Below, piece by piece: positions 55,530-64,000 of a stretch of DNA of 64,000 nt. The DNA is from Pseudomonas antarctica (lineage in GTDB: Bacteria > Pseudomonadota > Gammaproteobacteria > Pseudomonadales > Pseudomonadaceae): positions 1 through 64,000 of the forward strand of contig NZ_UYXQ01000011.1 of NCBI RefSeq assembly GCF_900624995.1. Direction: 5' to 3'. The first letter of the stretch is position 1, and every line of letters begins with the position of its first letter. A program made the position numbers and the translations under genes. Under the pieces are notes generated by a model, which worked only from the letters and a program-made list of their open reading frames with translations, had not been told where the DNA came from and searched no databases.

Positions 55530-56543
55530 ATGTCGGCGGTACGCATCGGCCCATACACATTGCAAAATGGCTTGATCCTCGCCCCGATGGCGGGCGTCAC
55601 CGACCAGCCCTTTCGTCAGCTGTGCAAGCGTCTGGGCGCGGGTCTAGTAGTCTCTGAAATGGTCACCAGCGACATGAGCTTGTGGAACACCCGCAAATCG
55701 CGGATGCGCATGATCCACGAAGGTGATCCCGAGCCCCGCTCGGTCCAGATCGCCGGGGGTGATGCAAAGATGCTGGCGGATGCGGCACGGGCCAACGTGG
55801 AGTTGGGCGCACAGATCATCGACATCAACATGGGCTGCCCGGCCAAGAAGGTCTGCAACAAGGCCGCCGGTTCCGCCCTGTTGAAAGATGAGCAATTGGT
55901 AGCCGAGATCCTGCAGGCCGTTGTCGCCGCAGTGGATGTGCCGGTCACCCTGAAGATCCGTACCGGCTGGGACCGGGACAACAAGAACGGCCTGACGGTG
56001 GCGAAGATCGCCGAACAGGCAGGTATTACAGCGCTGGCGGTGCATGGTCGCACCCGCGCCGACCTTTACACAGGTGAAGCCGAGTACGACACCATTGCCG
56101 CGATCAAGCAGGCGGTGTCGATGCCGGTGTTTGCCAATGGCGATATCGACTCAGCCGAGAAAGCCCGGCGCGTGCTGCACGCAACCGGTGCCGATGGCTT
56201 GTTGATTGGCCGGGCCGCCCAGGGGCGGCCATGGATTTTTCGTGAGATCGAGCATTTCCTGCGTACTGGCGAAATCATGCCGGCACCGGAGCTGATCGAG
56301 GTGGAACGTATTCTGCTAGAGCATCTGGCCGCCCTGCACACCTTCTATGGGGACGTGATGGGTGCGCGCATTGCTCGCAAGCATGTGGGTTGGTATCTCG
56401 CAACCCTGCCCGGCGCCAAAGAGTTTCGCGCCGGGTTCAACCGTTTGGATGAAACGCAAGCACAGGTCACCGCCGTTCGTGAGTTCTTTGCCGAACGAGA
56501 CAAGAGCCTGAGAGCAGGGGACGCAGAAGGGGTGGCCGCATGA
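55530..56543 (+). CDS. dusB: tRNA-dihydrouridine synthase B
   Basis: A 337-residue FMN-dependent enzyme that reduces specific uridines in the tRNA D-loop. The N-terminal barrel strand is [15 protein letters not shown], the active-site cysteine is in [18 protein letters not shown], and the phosphate-binding region is [19 protein letters not shown] followed by VFANGDI. DusB is the member always linked to fis. Its stop overlaps the fis start (ATGA). Confidence 0.96.
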   Translation: MSAVRIGPYTLQNGLILAPMAGVTDQPFRQLCKRLGAGLVVSEMVTSDMSLWNTRKSRMRMIHEGDPEPRSVQIAGGDAKMLADAARANVELGAQIIDINMGCPAKKVCNKAAGSALLKDEQLVAEILQAVVAAVDVPVTLKIRTGWDRDNKNGLTVAKIAEQAGITALAVHGRTRADLYTGEAEYDTIAAIKQAVSMPVFANGDIDSAEKARRVLHATGADGLLIGRAAQGRPWIFREIEHFLRTGEIMPAPELIEVERILLEHLAALHTFYGDVMGARIARKHVGWYLATLPGAKEFRAGFNRLDETQAQVTAVREFFAERDKSLRAGDAEGVAA

Positions 56544-56860
56544 CGATGATGACCGAGACTTTAGTGAGTGGAACAGCACCCGTGAGCGACAACGTCAATT
56601 TGAAACAGCACCTCAACACGCCGAGCGAAGAAGGTCAGACCCTTCGCGGGAGTGTCGAGAAGGCGCTGCACAATTATTTCGCCCACCTTGAGGGCGCTTC
56701 CGTCACGGACGTGTACAACCTGGTGCTCTCCGAAGTCGAGGCCCCGTTGCTCGAAAGCGTGATGAACTACGTCAAGGGCAACCAGACCAAGGCCAGTGAG
56801 CTGCTCGGCCTAAACCGTGGCACGCTGCGCAAGAAACTCAAGCAATACGATTTGCTGTAA
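56540..56860 (+). CDS. fis: Fis nucleoid-associated DNA-binding protein
   Basis: A 106-residue dimeric DNA-bending protein. The N-terminal arm is longer than in E. coli (98 residues). The dimer helices ([34 protein letters not shown]) lead to a C-terminal helix-turn-helix ([19 protein letters not shown]). It works on rRNA promoters and many global sites during rapid growth. It is coupled with dusB; a second ATG (56546) is possible. A terminator follows. Confidence 0.95.
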   Translation: MTMMTETLVSGTAPVSDNVNLKQHLNTPSEEGQTLRGSVEKALHNYFAHLEGASVTDVYNLVLSEVEAPLLESVMNYVKGNQTKASELLGLNRGTLRKKLKQYDLL

Positions 56861-56877
56861 GCATTCAATCAAACCAG

Positions 56878-56910
56878 AAAGGCGCCCGCGTAAAAGCGGT
56901 CGCCTTTTTT
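56878..56910 (+). terminator. Rho-independent terminator after fis
   Basis: AAAGGCGCCCGC and GCGGTCGCCTTT form a GC-rich stem with one mismatch and a short A-rich loop, followed by TTTTTT. It ends the dusB-fis operon. Confidence 0.9.
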
Positions 56911-56941
56911 GCTGACTCCTTTGCTTTTGATGGAAATTGAA

Positions 56942-58549
56942 ATGACCGACCAGACTACCCGCCTGCCGATCCGCCGCGCCTTGATCAGTGTTTCCGACAA
57001 GACCGGGATCCTCGAATTTGCCCGGGAGCTGGAAGCCCTGGGCGTGGAAATCCTCTCCACAGGCGGGACCTTCAAACTGCTGCAGGACAACGGCGTGGCC
57101 GCAGTAGAAGTTGCGGACTACACCGGTTTCGCAGAAATGATGGACGGTCGAGTCAAGACCCTGCACCCCAAAATCCACGGCGGCATCCTCGGTCGTCGCG
57201 GTATCGACGACGCCATCATGACTGAGCACGGCATCAAGCCGATCGACCTGGTGGCCGTTAACCTCTACCCGTTCGAAGCCACCATCAACAAGCCAGGCTG
57301 CGACCTGCCGACCGCCATCGAAAACATCGATATCGGCGGCCCGACCATGGTTCGCTCGGCAGCAAAAAACCACAAAGACGTGGCCATCGTGGTTAACGCC
57401 AGCGACTACGCCCAGGTGCTCGAAAGCCTGAAAGCCGGCGGCCTGACTTACGCCCAGCGTTTCGACCTGATGCTCAAGGCGTTCGAACACACCGCCGCCT
57501 ACGACGGCATGATCGCCAACTACATGGGCACCGTGAACCAGGCGGCTGAGACCCTCAGCACAGAAGGCCGCAGCCAGTTCCCGCGCACCTTCAACAGCCA
57601 GTTCATCAAGGCCCAGGAAATGCGTTACGGCGAGAACCCGCACCAGAGCGCGGCGTTCTACGTGGAAGCCAAGCCGGCCGAAGTCGGCATCGCTACTGCG
57701 ACCCAGCTGCAAGGCAAAGAGCTGTCCTACAACAACGTGGCCGACACCGACGCCGCGCTGGAATGTGTGAAGAGCTTCGTCAAGCCGGCCTGCGTGATCG
57801 TCAAGCATGCCAACCCATGTGGCGTGGCCGTAAGCCCGGACGCTGAAGGCGGCATTCGCCAGGCGTACGAACTGGCCTACGCCACCGACACCGAGTCCGC
57901 GTTCGGCGGCATCATCGCCTTCAACCGCGAGCTGGATGCACAAACCGCCAAGGCTATCGTCGAGCGTCAGTTCGTCGAAGTGATCATCGCCCCTTCCGTG
58001 AGCATCGAGGCCCGCGCCATTGTTGCCGCCAAAGCCAACGTGCGCCTGCTGGCCTGCGGTGAGTGGTCGGCTGACCGCGCCGCTGCCTGGGACTACAAGC
58101 GCGTCAACGGCGGCTTGCTGGTACAGAGCCGCGACATCGGCATGATCGGCAACGAACACCTGAAGGTTGTGACCAAACGCGCGCCAACCGAGCAGGAAAT
58201 CAACGACCTGATCTTCGCCTGGAAAGTCGCCAAATACGTTAAATCCAACGCCATCGTCTACGCCAAGAACCGCCAGACCATCGGTGTCGGCGCCGGCCAG
58301 ATGAGCCGTGTGAACTCGGCACGTATCGCCGCGATCAAGGCTGAGCACGCCGGTTTGCAGGTAGTCGGTTCGGTAATGGCTTCCGATGCATTCTTCCCGT
58401 TCCGTGATGGCCTGGACAATGCCGCGAAAGCCGGTGTGACCGCCGTGATCCAGCCAGGCGGTTCGATGCGTGATGCAGAAGTGATTGCCGCTGCTGATGA
58501 AGCCGGCATTGCCATGGTTTTCACCGGCATGCGCCACTTCCGCCACTGA
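56942..58549 (+). CDS. purH: bifunctional AICAR formyltransferase / IMP cyclohydrolase
   Basis: A 535-residue enzyme for the last two steps of IMP synthesis. The N-terminal MGS-like cyclohydrolase domain includes [19 protein letters not shown] and [16 protein letters not shown]. The C-terminal transformylase domain has [25 protein letters not shown] and [16 protein letters not shown]. The length equals that of other Pseudomonas PurH proteins when the start is placed at 56942; upstream in-frame codons (56909) overlap the fis terminator. purD follows after a REPIN. Confidence 0.96.
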   Translation: MTDQTTRLPIRRALISVSDKTGILEFARELEALGVEILSTGGTFKLLQDNGVAAVEVADYTGFAEMMDGRVKTLHPKIHGGILGRRGIDDAIMTEHGIKPIDLVAVNLYPFEATINKPGCDLPTAIENIDIGGPTMVRSAAKNHKDVAIVVNASDYAQVLESLKAGGLTYAQRFDLMLKAFEHTAAYDGMIANYMGTVNQAAETLSTEGRSQFPRTFNSQFIKAQEMRYGENPHQSAAFYVEAKPAEVGIATATQLQGKELSYNNVADTDAALECVKSFVKPACVIVKHANPCGVAVSPDAEGGIRQAYELAYATDTESAFGGIIAFNRELDAQTAKAIVERQFVEVIIAPSVSIEARAIVAAKANVRLLACGEWSADRAAAWDYKRVNGGLLVQSRDIGMIGNEHLKVVTKRAPTEQEINDLIFAWKVAKYVKSNAIVYAKNRQTIGVGAGQMSRVNSARIAAIKAEHAGLQVVGSVMASDAFFPFRDGLDNAAKAGVTAVIQPGGSMRDAEVIAAADEAGIAMVFTGMRHFRH

Positions 58550-58578
58550 TCCAACATTGCCTGGTGGGCACTGGCTTC

Positions 58579-58665
58579 TGTGGGAGCTGGCTTGCCTGCG
58601 ATAGCATCACCTCGGGTCATCTGATACACCGAGGCGCCAGCATCGCAGGCAAGCCAGCTCCCACA
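58579..58665. repeat. REPIN
   Basis: TGTGGGAGCTGGCTTGCCTG and CAGGCAAGCCAGCTCCCACA are perfect inverted copies 87 bases end to end, in the purH-purD gap. It is the best-preserved member of the family also present at 5077-5161. Confidence 0.92.
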
Positions 58666-58718
58666 GAAAAGCAGCCCACAGTGCTCCCAAGAATTTTGCG
58701 TCATCCGAGGTTTTTGAA

Positions 58719-60011
58719 ATGAATGTTTTGATCATTGGCAGCGGTGGCCGTGAACACGCCCTGGCCTGGAAAGTTGCCCAGGACCCGCGCGTCCAGAAAG
58801 TATTCGTCGCCCCCGGCAACGCCGGCACCGCCATTGAAGCCAAGTGCGAAAACGTCGCCATCGACGTATTGGCCCTTGAGCAGTTGGCCGACTTCGCCGA
58901 AAAGAATGTGTCCCTGACCATCGTCGGCCCGGAAGTGCCACTGGTTGCCGGCGTTGTGGACCTGTTCCGCAGCCGTGGCCTGGATTGCTTCGGCCCGACC
59001 GCCGGCGCTGCCCAGCTGGAAGGCTCCAAGGCGTTCACCAAGGATTTCCTGGCGCGCCACAAAATCCCGACCGCCGACTACCAGAACTTCACCGAGATCG
59101 AGCCGGCACTGGCTTACCTGCGTGAAAAAGGTGCGCCGATCGTGATCAAGGCCGATGGCCTGGCCGCCGGTAAAGGCGTGATCGTTGCCATGACCCTGCA
59201 GGAAGCCGAAGACGCCGTGCGCGACATGCTCGCCGGCAACGCATTTGGTGACGCAGGTTCGCGCGTGGTCATCGAGGAGTTCCTCGACGGTGAAGAAGCC
59301 AGCTTTATCGTGATGGTCGACGGCAAAAACGTCTTGCCAATGGCCACCAGCCAAGACCACAAACGCGTCGGCGATGCTGACACTGGCCCGAACACCGGCG
59401 GCATGGGTGCTTACTCCCCTGCCCCCGTGGTTACCGCCGACGTGCACAAGCGTGTGATGGACCTGGTGATCTGGCCGACCGTGCGCGGCATGGCCGACGA
59501 AGGCAATGTGTACACCGGCTTCCTGTACGCCGGCCTGATGATCGACAAAGCTGGCAACCCGAAAGTCATTGAGTTCAACTGCCGCTTCGGTGACCCGGAA
59601 ACCCAACCGGTGATGCTGCGTCTGCAGTCGAGCCTGGTGTTGCTGGTCGAGGCCGCGCTGGCCCAAGCGCTGGACAAGGTTGAAGCGCAGTGGGACCCAC
59701 GTCCGAGCGTCGGCATTGTGCTGGCGGCCGGTGGTTACCCTGGCGACTATGCCAAGGGCGATCTAATTGAAGGCCTAGACGCAGCTGCTAAACTCGAAGG
59801 TAAGGTGTTCCATGCGGGCACCGCGCTCAAGGATGGCAAAGTTGTAACCGCAGGTGGCCGCGTATTGTGCGCCACCGCGATGGGTGCCAGTGTCGACGCT
59901 GCGCAACAACAGGCATACAAGCTGGCCGCGAAAATCGACTGGAAAGGTTGCTTCTACCGCACGGACATCGGCTACCGCGCCATTGCCCGTGAACGTGGCG
60001 AGAACCCGTAA
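58719..60011 (+). CDS. purD: phosphoribosylamine-glycine ligase
   Basis: A 430-residue ATP-grasp enzyme that joins glycine to phosphoribosylamine in purine synthesis. It begins [18 protein letters not shown]. The ATP-binding region has [18 protein letters not shown], the substrate region [20 protein letters not shown], and the metal site [14 protein letters not shown]. All are as in standard PurD. It is probably co-regulated with purH; the pair order is conserved in Pseudomonas. Confidence 0.97.
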   Translation: MNVLIIGSGGREHALAWKVAQDPRVQKVFVAPGNAGTAIEAKCENVAIDVLALEQLADFAEKNVSLTIVGPEVPLVAGVVDLFRSRGLDCFGPTAGAAQLEGSKAFTKDFLARHKIPTADYQNFTEIEPALAYLREKGAPIVIKADGLAAGKGVIVAMTLQEAEDAVRDMLAGNAFGDAGSRVVIEEFLDGEEASFIVMVDGKNVLPMATSQDHKRVGDADTGPNTGGMGAYSPAPVVTADVHKRVMDLVIWPTVRGMADEGNVYTGFLYAGLMIDKAGNPKVIEFNCRFGDPETQPVMLRLQSSLVLLVEAALAQALDKVEAQWDPRPSVGIVLAAGGYPGDYAKGDLIEGLDAAAKLEGKVFHAGTALKDGKVVTAGGRVLCATAMGASVDAAQQQAYKLAAKIDWKGCFYRTDIGYRAIARERGENP

Positions 60012-60044
60012 ACAGCTACCCTCCAGTAGCTATCCGTTCGGTTA

Positions 60045-60067
60045 GGCAAGGGCCTCTGGCCCTTGCC
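60045..60067 (+). terminator. hairpin after purD
   Basis: GGCAAGGGCC and GGCCCTTGCC form a perfect 10-base stem around TCT. There is no T-run, so it may act as a Rho-assisted stop or an mRNA-stabilising end rather than a classical terminator. Confidence 0.65.
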
Positions 60068-60126
60068 GTACCCAGGCCGCCCCGCGCATAGTTAACCCGT
60101 GCATCAACCTACGAAGGGATTTCGCC

Positions 60127-62898
60127 GTGCGCTGGCTCAGGATCGCCATAGGTTTCACAGTCAGTCTGCTGACACTGCTCTGCTTGTTCCCGGCCCAGGC
60201 CGCCGCGCAAGGCAGTGGGTGGGCCGTATTGCTTGATGAACAGGCCGACCTGCAACTGAGCGACATCCGCTCCGCCCGCTACACCAATCAATTTAGCCCC
60301 ATCGAACTGGACCGGATTACCGCCGCCGAGCCGGACGGTGCGTTGTGGGTACGCTTCAAGCTGCAACCCGGCAAGCACGAGCAAGTGCTGCGGGTATTCG
60401 CCCCGGACCTGTCCCACCTGAACCTCTATGTACTGGACGGCGACACGCTGGTGGAACAACAAAGCACCGGCACCCGCCAGCCCCAGTCGGAACGCCCACT
60501 GCCCAGCAGCGATTTCATGCTGCCCATGCCTCAAAGCCAGAAGCCGCTCGAGGTGTACCTGCGCCTTGTCTCGGAACACGAACTGCGCCCCTACATCACC
60601 CTGGAGCCGGCTGTACTGGCCGCCGCCGACCAGAACCAGACGCTGATCTACGGCCTGTTGTTCGGCTGCCTGCTGATGCTGATCCTGCACAACCTCACGC
60701 GATTTGCCTACCACCGCTCGCGCAGCAGCCTGTGGCTGGCAGCGTGTGAGGTGTTGCTGATGCTGAGCCTGGCGCTGTTACTCAACCTGGTGGGGCCATG
60801 GCTGCCGAACTGGCACGCGATCCAGACCCCAGGTGCCTACCTCGCCCTGCTGCTGACCGCGCCGTGCGGGCTGATGTTTGCCTACCGTTTCTTTATGCCG
60901 CTGGGCCCGCACGCACTGAACAAGCTGTTGATGGCTGACATCCTGCTGATTGTGCTGTGCGGCCTGCTGCTGTTGTTCGTCAACACCTTGCCGCTGAACA
61001 TCATCACCTATGCACTGGTGGCCCTGGCCGGCTTAAGCATGCTGTTTGTCTCAGCCTATCACTGGCAGAAAGGCTACCGGCCGGCACGTTTGTTCGTGGC
61101 GGCCATGGTGGTGTTCAACATCGGCACATTGATCATCCTCCCGGCCCTGCTCGGCCTGACGATGGTTGCGCCGCAAGGCCTGATCGTCACCCTGCTGGGG
61201 TTTATCTGCCTCAGCGGCTTATTGATGAGCCTGGCCCTGGGCGAACGCCAACGCGCGATTGTCGAGGCCCGCTTCAGCCTCAGCCGCGACCTGGCCGCCA
61301 GCAACGCCGAGATCGCCGCCAAGGCCGAGTTCCTGGCGAAGATCAGTCACGAAATTCGCACCCCCATGAACGGCGTGCTGGGCATGACCGAGCTGCTGCT
61401 GGGCACGCCGCTGTCGGTGAAGCAGCGTGACTACGTGCAGACCATCCACAGCGCCGGCAATGAACTGCTGACCCTGATCAACGAGATCCTCGACATCTCC
61501 AAGCTGGAGTCCGGGCAGATCGAGTTGGACGACGTGCAGTTCGACCTTAATGCGCTGATCGAAGACTGCCTGAGTATCTTCCGCGCCAAGGCCGAGCAGC
61601 AGAACGTCGAACTGATCAGCTTTATCCAGCCCCAAGTGCCGCGCGTCATCAGTGGCGACCCGACGCGGCTGCGCCAGGCACTGTTGAGCCTGCTGGAAAA
61701 CGCGCTGCAAAAAACCGATGAAGGTGAGGTGCTGATCGTCGTCGCCCTCGACGAACGCAGCACCAAGCCACGCCTGCGCATTGCCGTGCAAGACAGCGGT
61801 GTGCCGATGGAAGCCGCCGAACGCGACGCGTTGCTGCACAGCGAATTGCACAGCAAGAACTTCCTCTCGGCCACGCGCTTGAGCGGCCACTTAGGTCTGG
61901 TCATTGCCCGCCAACTGATCCTGCTGATGAACGGCGAGTTCGGCATCAAGAGCGGCAGCCACCAAGGTAGCACCCTGTGGCTGACCCTGCCGCTGGACCC
62001 GGAACGCCTGGAGCACCCGACCTCCGACCTCGACGGCCCGCTCAAAGGCGCACGGGTGCTGGTGGTGGACGACAACGACACGTGCCGCAAAGTGCTGGTG
62101 CAGCAGTGCACGGCCTGGGGCCTGAACGTCAGCGCCGTGCCGTCCGGCAAAGAAGCCTTGGCGTTGCTGCGTACCAAGGCGCACCTGCGCGATTACTTCG
62201 ACGTGGTGCTTTTGGACCAGAACATGCCCGGCATGACCGGTATGCAACTGGCGGCGAAGATCAAGGAAGACCCGAGCCTGAACCACGACATCCTGCTGAT
62301 CATGCTCACCGGCATCAGCAATGCGCCGAGCAAGATCATCGCGCGCAACTGCGGGATCAAGCGCATCCTCGCCAAGCCGGTGGCCGGCTATACGCTCAAG
62401 ACCACCCTGGCCGACGAACTGACCCAACGCAGCAAAGGCGTGGTGCAGCCGCGACCTGCCCTCAGCACCCCGCCTGCGGTGACCGTGCCTGCCGACTTCC
62501 GCATCCTGGTGGCCGAGGACAACAGCATCTCCACCAAAGTGATTCGCGGCATGCTCGGCAAGCTCAACCTCAACCCGGATACCGCCAGCAATGGCGAAGA
62601 AGCGCTCGAAGCCATGAAGGCCCAGCGTTACGATTTGGTGTTGATGGACTGTGAGATGTCAATCCTCGATGGTTTTTCCGCCACTCAGCAACTGCGCGCC
62701 TGGGAGGTCAGCCACCAGCGTATTCGCACGCCGGTGGTCGCGCTTACGGCGCACATTCTGTCGGAACATAAAGAGCGCGCACGCCAGGCTGGGATGGATG
62801 GGCATATGGCCAAGCCGGTGGAGTTGTCGCAGTTGCGTGAGCTGGTGGAGTTCTGGGTGGCGCAGCGACAACAGCGCCCTGAGCACGCACCTTCCTGA
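60127..62898 (+). CDS. retS: RetS hybrid sensor kinase
   Basis: A 923-residue inner-membrane hybrid kinase. A signal peptide (TVSLLTLLCLFPAQAAAQG) is followed by a periplasmic 7TMR-DISMED2 sensor (to about residue 175). Seven transmembrane helices (about 180-385), a HisKA domain with KISHEIRTPMNGVLGM (His near 409), and an ATP-binding domain come next. Two receivers end the protein (VLVVDDND/VVLLDQNMPGM and ILVAEDNS/VLMDCEMSILDG). In place of the usual ATP-lid glycine motifs it has VQDSGVPMEA and SGHLGLVIARQL, so autokinase activity is likely weak. RetS is known to bind GacS and silence the Gac/Rsm cascade, favouring motile or acute behaviour. Confidence 0.94.
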   Translation: MRWLRIAIGFTVSLLTLLCLFPAQAAAQGSGWAVLLDEQADLQLSDIRSARYTNQFSPIELDRITAAEPDGALWVRFKLQPGKHEQVLRVFAPDLSHLNLYVLDGDTLVEQQSTGTRQPQSERPLPSSDFMLPMPQSQKPLEVYLRLVSEHELRPYITLEPAVLAAADQNQTLIYGLLFGCLLMLILHNLTRFAYHRSRSSLWLAACEVLLMLSLALLLNLVGPWLPNWHAIQTPGAYLALLLTAPCGLMFAYRFFMPLGPHALNKLLMADILLIVLCGLLLLFVNTLPLNIITYALVALAGLSMLFVSAYHWQKGYRPARLFVAAMVVFNIGTLIILPALLGLTMVAPQGLIVTLLGFICLSGLLMSLALGERQRAIVEARFSLSRDLAASNAEIAAKAEFLAKISHEIRTPMNGVLGMTELLLGTPLSVKQRDYVQTIHSAGNELLTLINEILDISKLESGQIELDDVQFDLNALIEDCLSIFRAKAEQQNVELISFIQPQVPRVISGDPTRLRQALLSLLENALQKTDEGEVLIVVALDERSTKPRLRIAVQDSGVPMEAAERDALLHSELHSKNFLSATRLSGHLGLVIARQLILLMNGEFGIKSGSHQGSTLWLTLPLDPERLEHPTSDLDGPLKGARVLVVDDNDTCRKVLVQQCTAWGLNVSAVPSGKEALALLRTKAHLRDYFDVVLLDQNMPGMTGMQLAAKIKEDPSLNHDILLIMLTGISNAPSKIIARNCGIKRILAKPVAGYTLKTTLADELTQRSKGVVQPRPALSTPPAVTVPADFRILVAEDNSISTKVIRGMLGKLNLNPDTASNGEEALEAMKAQRYDLVLMDCEMSILDGFSATQQLRAWEVSHQRIRTPVVALTAHILSEHKERARQAGMDGHMAKPVELSQLRELVEFWVAQRQQRPEHAPS

Positions 62899-62916
62899 CC
62901 CGAAATACAATCCAAC

Positions 62917-63005
62917 TGTGGGAGCGTGCTTGCTCGCGAATGCGCTGTGTCAGTTAAAGATGCATTGGCTGACACAGCGCATTCGCGAGCAAGCACGCTC
63001 CCACA
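62917..63005. repeat. REPIN
   Basis: TGTGGGAGCGTGCTTGCTCG and CGAGCAAGCACGCTCCCACA are perfect inverted copies. The inner parts (GCGCTGTGTCAG/CTGACACAGCGC) also pair, so nearly the whole 89-base element can fold into one long hairpin. Confidence 0.93.
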
Positions 63006-63062
63006 TTTGATCTGTGCCGCCTGATAGACTCTCCGAACTTCCCCCGCCGCGAGCCGCCCCCC

Positions 63063-63659
63063 ATGCTCCACGTGTTATTCAGCGTTTACCTGAAGATGCT
63101 GGTGCTCTACAGCCCATTCTTTGTGCTGTCCTGCTTTATCAGCCTGACCCGTGGTTACTCCAGCAAGGAACGCCGACGCCTGGCCTGGAAAGTGGCGCTG
63201 GCAACGCTGGTCTCAAGCATATTGCTCTACCTCTTCGGCCGAGTGATTTTCAGCGTATTCGGCATCACCGTGGACGCCTTCCGCATCGGCGCTGGCAGTG
63301 TGCTGTTCATCTCCGCCCTGGGCATGGCGCAGGGCAAGTCGGCGGTGCAGACCGACAACGTGCAGCAGGACGTCACCATCGTGCCGCTGACCATCCCGCT
63401 CACGGTCGGCCCCGGCACCATTGGTGCGCTGCTGGTGATGGGCGTCAGTCAGCCGCACTGGGACGACAAGATCACCGCCATCCTCAGCATCGCCCTGGCC
63501 AGCCTCACGGTGGGTGTGGTGCTGTACTTGTCCAACCGTATCGAACGCATTCTGGGTGACCAGGGCTTGCAGATTGTCAGCCGGTTGATGGGGTTGTTCG
63601 TGTGTGCCCTCGCCGCACAAATCATCTTTACCGGGGTGCGCGGCTACCTGGTGCCTTAA
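63063..63659 (+). CDS. MarC-family membrane protein
   Basis: A 198-residue inner-membrane protein with six hydrophobic segments. The family hallmark is IVPLTIPLTVGPGTIGALLV in the middle (Pro-Leu-x-x-Pro...Gly-Pro-Gly). The N-terminal half (YSPFFVLSCFISLTRGYS) and a final segment LMGLFVCALAAQIIFTGVRG also fit. The name derives from a disputed link with multiple antibiotic resistance; the function is unknown. The stop overlaps the convergent gene at 63656. Confidence 0.9.
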   Translation: MLHVLFSVYLKMLVLYSPFFVLSCFISLTRGYSSKERRRLAWKVALATLVSSILLYLFGRVIFSVFGITVDAFRIGAGSVLFISALGMAQGKSAVQTDNVQQDVTIVPLTIPLTVGPGTIGALLVMGVSQPHWDDKITAILSIALASLTVGVVLYLSNRIERILGDQGLQIVSRLMGLFVCALAAQIIFTGVRGYLVP

Positions 63660-64000
63660 ATTCGATATTGAGCGATCGCCAATTGCACTTTATCGCCCGC
63701 GCTCTCGCGCATGAGCTGGAGAGTCTTTTCGTTGACGACCGAGGTATTCAGCACCAGGCAAGTCTGCCCGCTGAAAGCCTCAAACGCGGCGCTGTCCCAC
63801 TCCAGAAACGGCAGCCCCAGCTGTTTGCTCACGCCGTGAGAGCTGTAGGTCACCAGCACCATCGTCACTTCACCCCCGGCTTCGGCACAGGACGCCAGGC
63901 CGAAATCCCCGCCCTGGTGCACCGTGCTGTTGCGCTTGAACAGCTCGAATGAAGCGGGTTGCCGCTTCAGCGCCTCCAGCGCGTCGGCCGCCAATTTTGG
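63656..64000 (-). CDS. unidentified protein, C-terminal part (cut by window edge)
   Basis: About 114 codons of a gene that starts beyond the right edge: the frame is open through 64000, and the first in-window start (TTG at 63994) has no reason to be the true one. The visible part has QGGDFGLASCAEAGGEVTMV and VLNTSVVNEKTLQLMRESAG with mixed alpha/beta character and two cysteines. No family is recognised. It is convergent with the MarC gene, sharing two bases of the stop codons. Confidence 0.65.
   Translation of the reverse strand, partial: PKLAADALEALKRQPASFELFKRNSTVHQGGDFGLASCAEAGGEVTMVLVTYSSHGVSKQLGLPFLEWDSAAFEAFSGQTCLVLNTSVVNEKTLQLMRESAGDKVQLAIAQYRI

Noticed and set aside
56810..58546. 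578-codon open frame antisense to purH
   Set aside because: A shadow of purH on the opposite strand; no recognisable domains, no ribosome-binding site, and it also crosses the fis terminator.

Overview
The window is chromosomal DNA from a Pseudomonas of the fluorescens group. The evidence is high GC with strongly GC-biased third codon positions, gene order that matches P. aeruginosa over long stretches (cueR, RIO kinase, thiolase and FabG-like genes; then speA, SUI1, Nudix, DUF2333, gcbA, ctpL, aroQ, accBC, prmA, DUF3426, dusB-fis, purH, purD, retS), and many paired short palindromes (REPINs) of the kind common in P. fluorescens. Gene names rest on recognising protein families and motifs by eye; no search was run. 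I saw no tRNA, rRNA or CRISPR array.

Layout. 1-230: the end of an IS256-family insertion sequence, which appears to interrupt the 5' end of a small gene. 381-1574: a Bcr/CflA drug efflux pump. 1662-5053: a copper-homeostasis cluster (copZ, a small periplasmic protein, copA, cueR) with two CueR-type operators. 5190-9820: a RIO-type kinase and a lipid gene set (thiolase, two-domain FabG-like reductase, MaoC-like hydratase). 10120-29095: a large surface-adhesion island. It holds a Gly/Thr-repeat lipoprotein, a TpsB-type outer-membrane transporter, a single-domain receiver, two Flp pilins, the rcpC-rcpA-tadZABCD operon, the PprA/PprB two-component system, the prepilin peptidase FppA, a TadE/F pseudopilin and TadG.

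29317-46388: envelope and housekeeping genes. These are two DUF4136 lipoproteins, cmoM, a MazG-like pyrophosphohydrolase, pbpC, a small membrane protein, a 1631-residue alpha-2-macroglobulin lipoprotein, a MATE exporter, an esterase-like lipoprotein, speA, a SUI1-family factor, a Nudix hydrolase and a DUF2333 protein. 46703-64000: the diguanylate cyclase gcbA, chemoreceptor ctpL, aroQ, accBC, prmA, a DUF3426 protein, dusB-fis, purH, purD, the hybrid sensor retS, a MarC-family protein and a cut-off gene.

How it fits together. Several loci control the choice between free swimming and surface life: Flp pili with PprA/PprB, the c-di-GMP synthase GcbA, and RetS, which acts on the Gac/Rsm cascade. 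The least ordinary part is the left end of the adhesion island. There a repeat-rich lipoprotein sits next to a TpsB transporter with no recognisable TpsA cargo, and a receiver-only protein lies between the transporter and the pilin genes. This could be an accessory adhesin system attached to the Tad locus.
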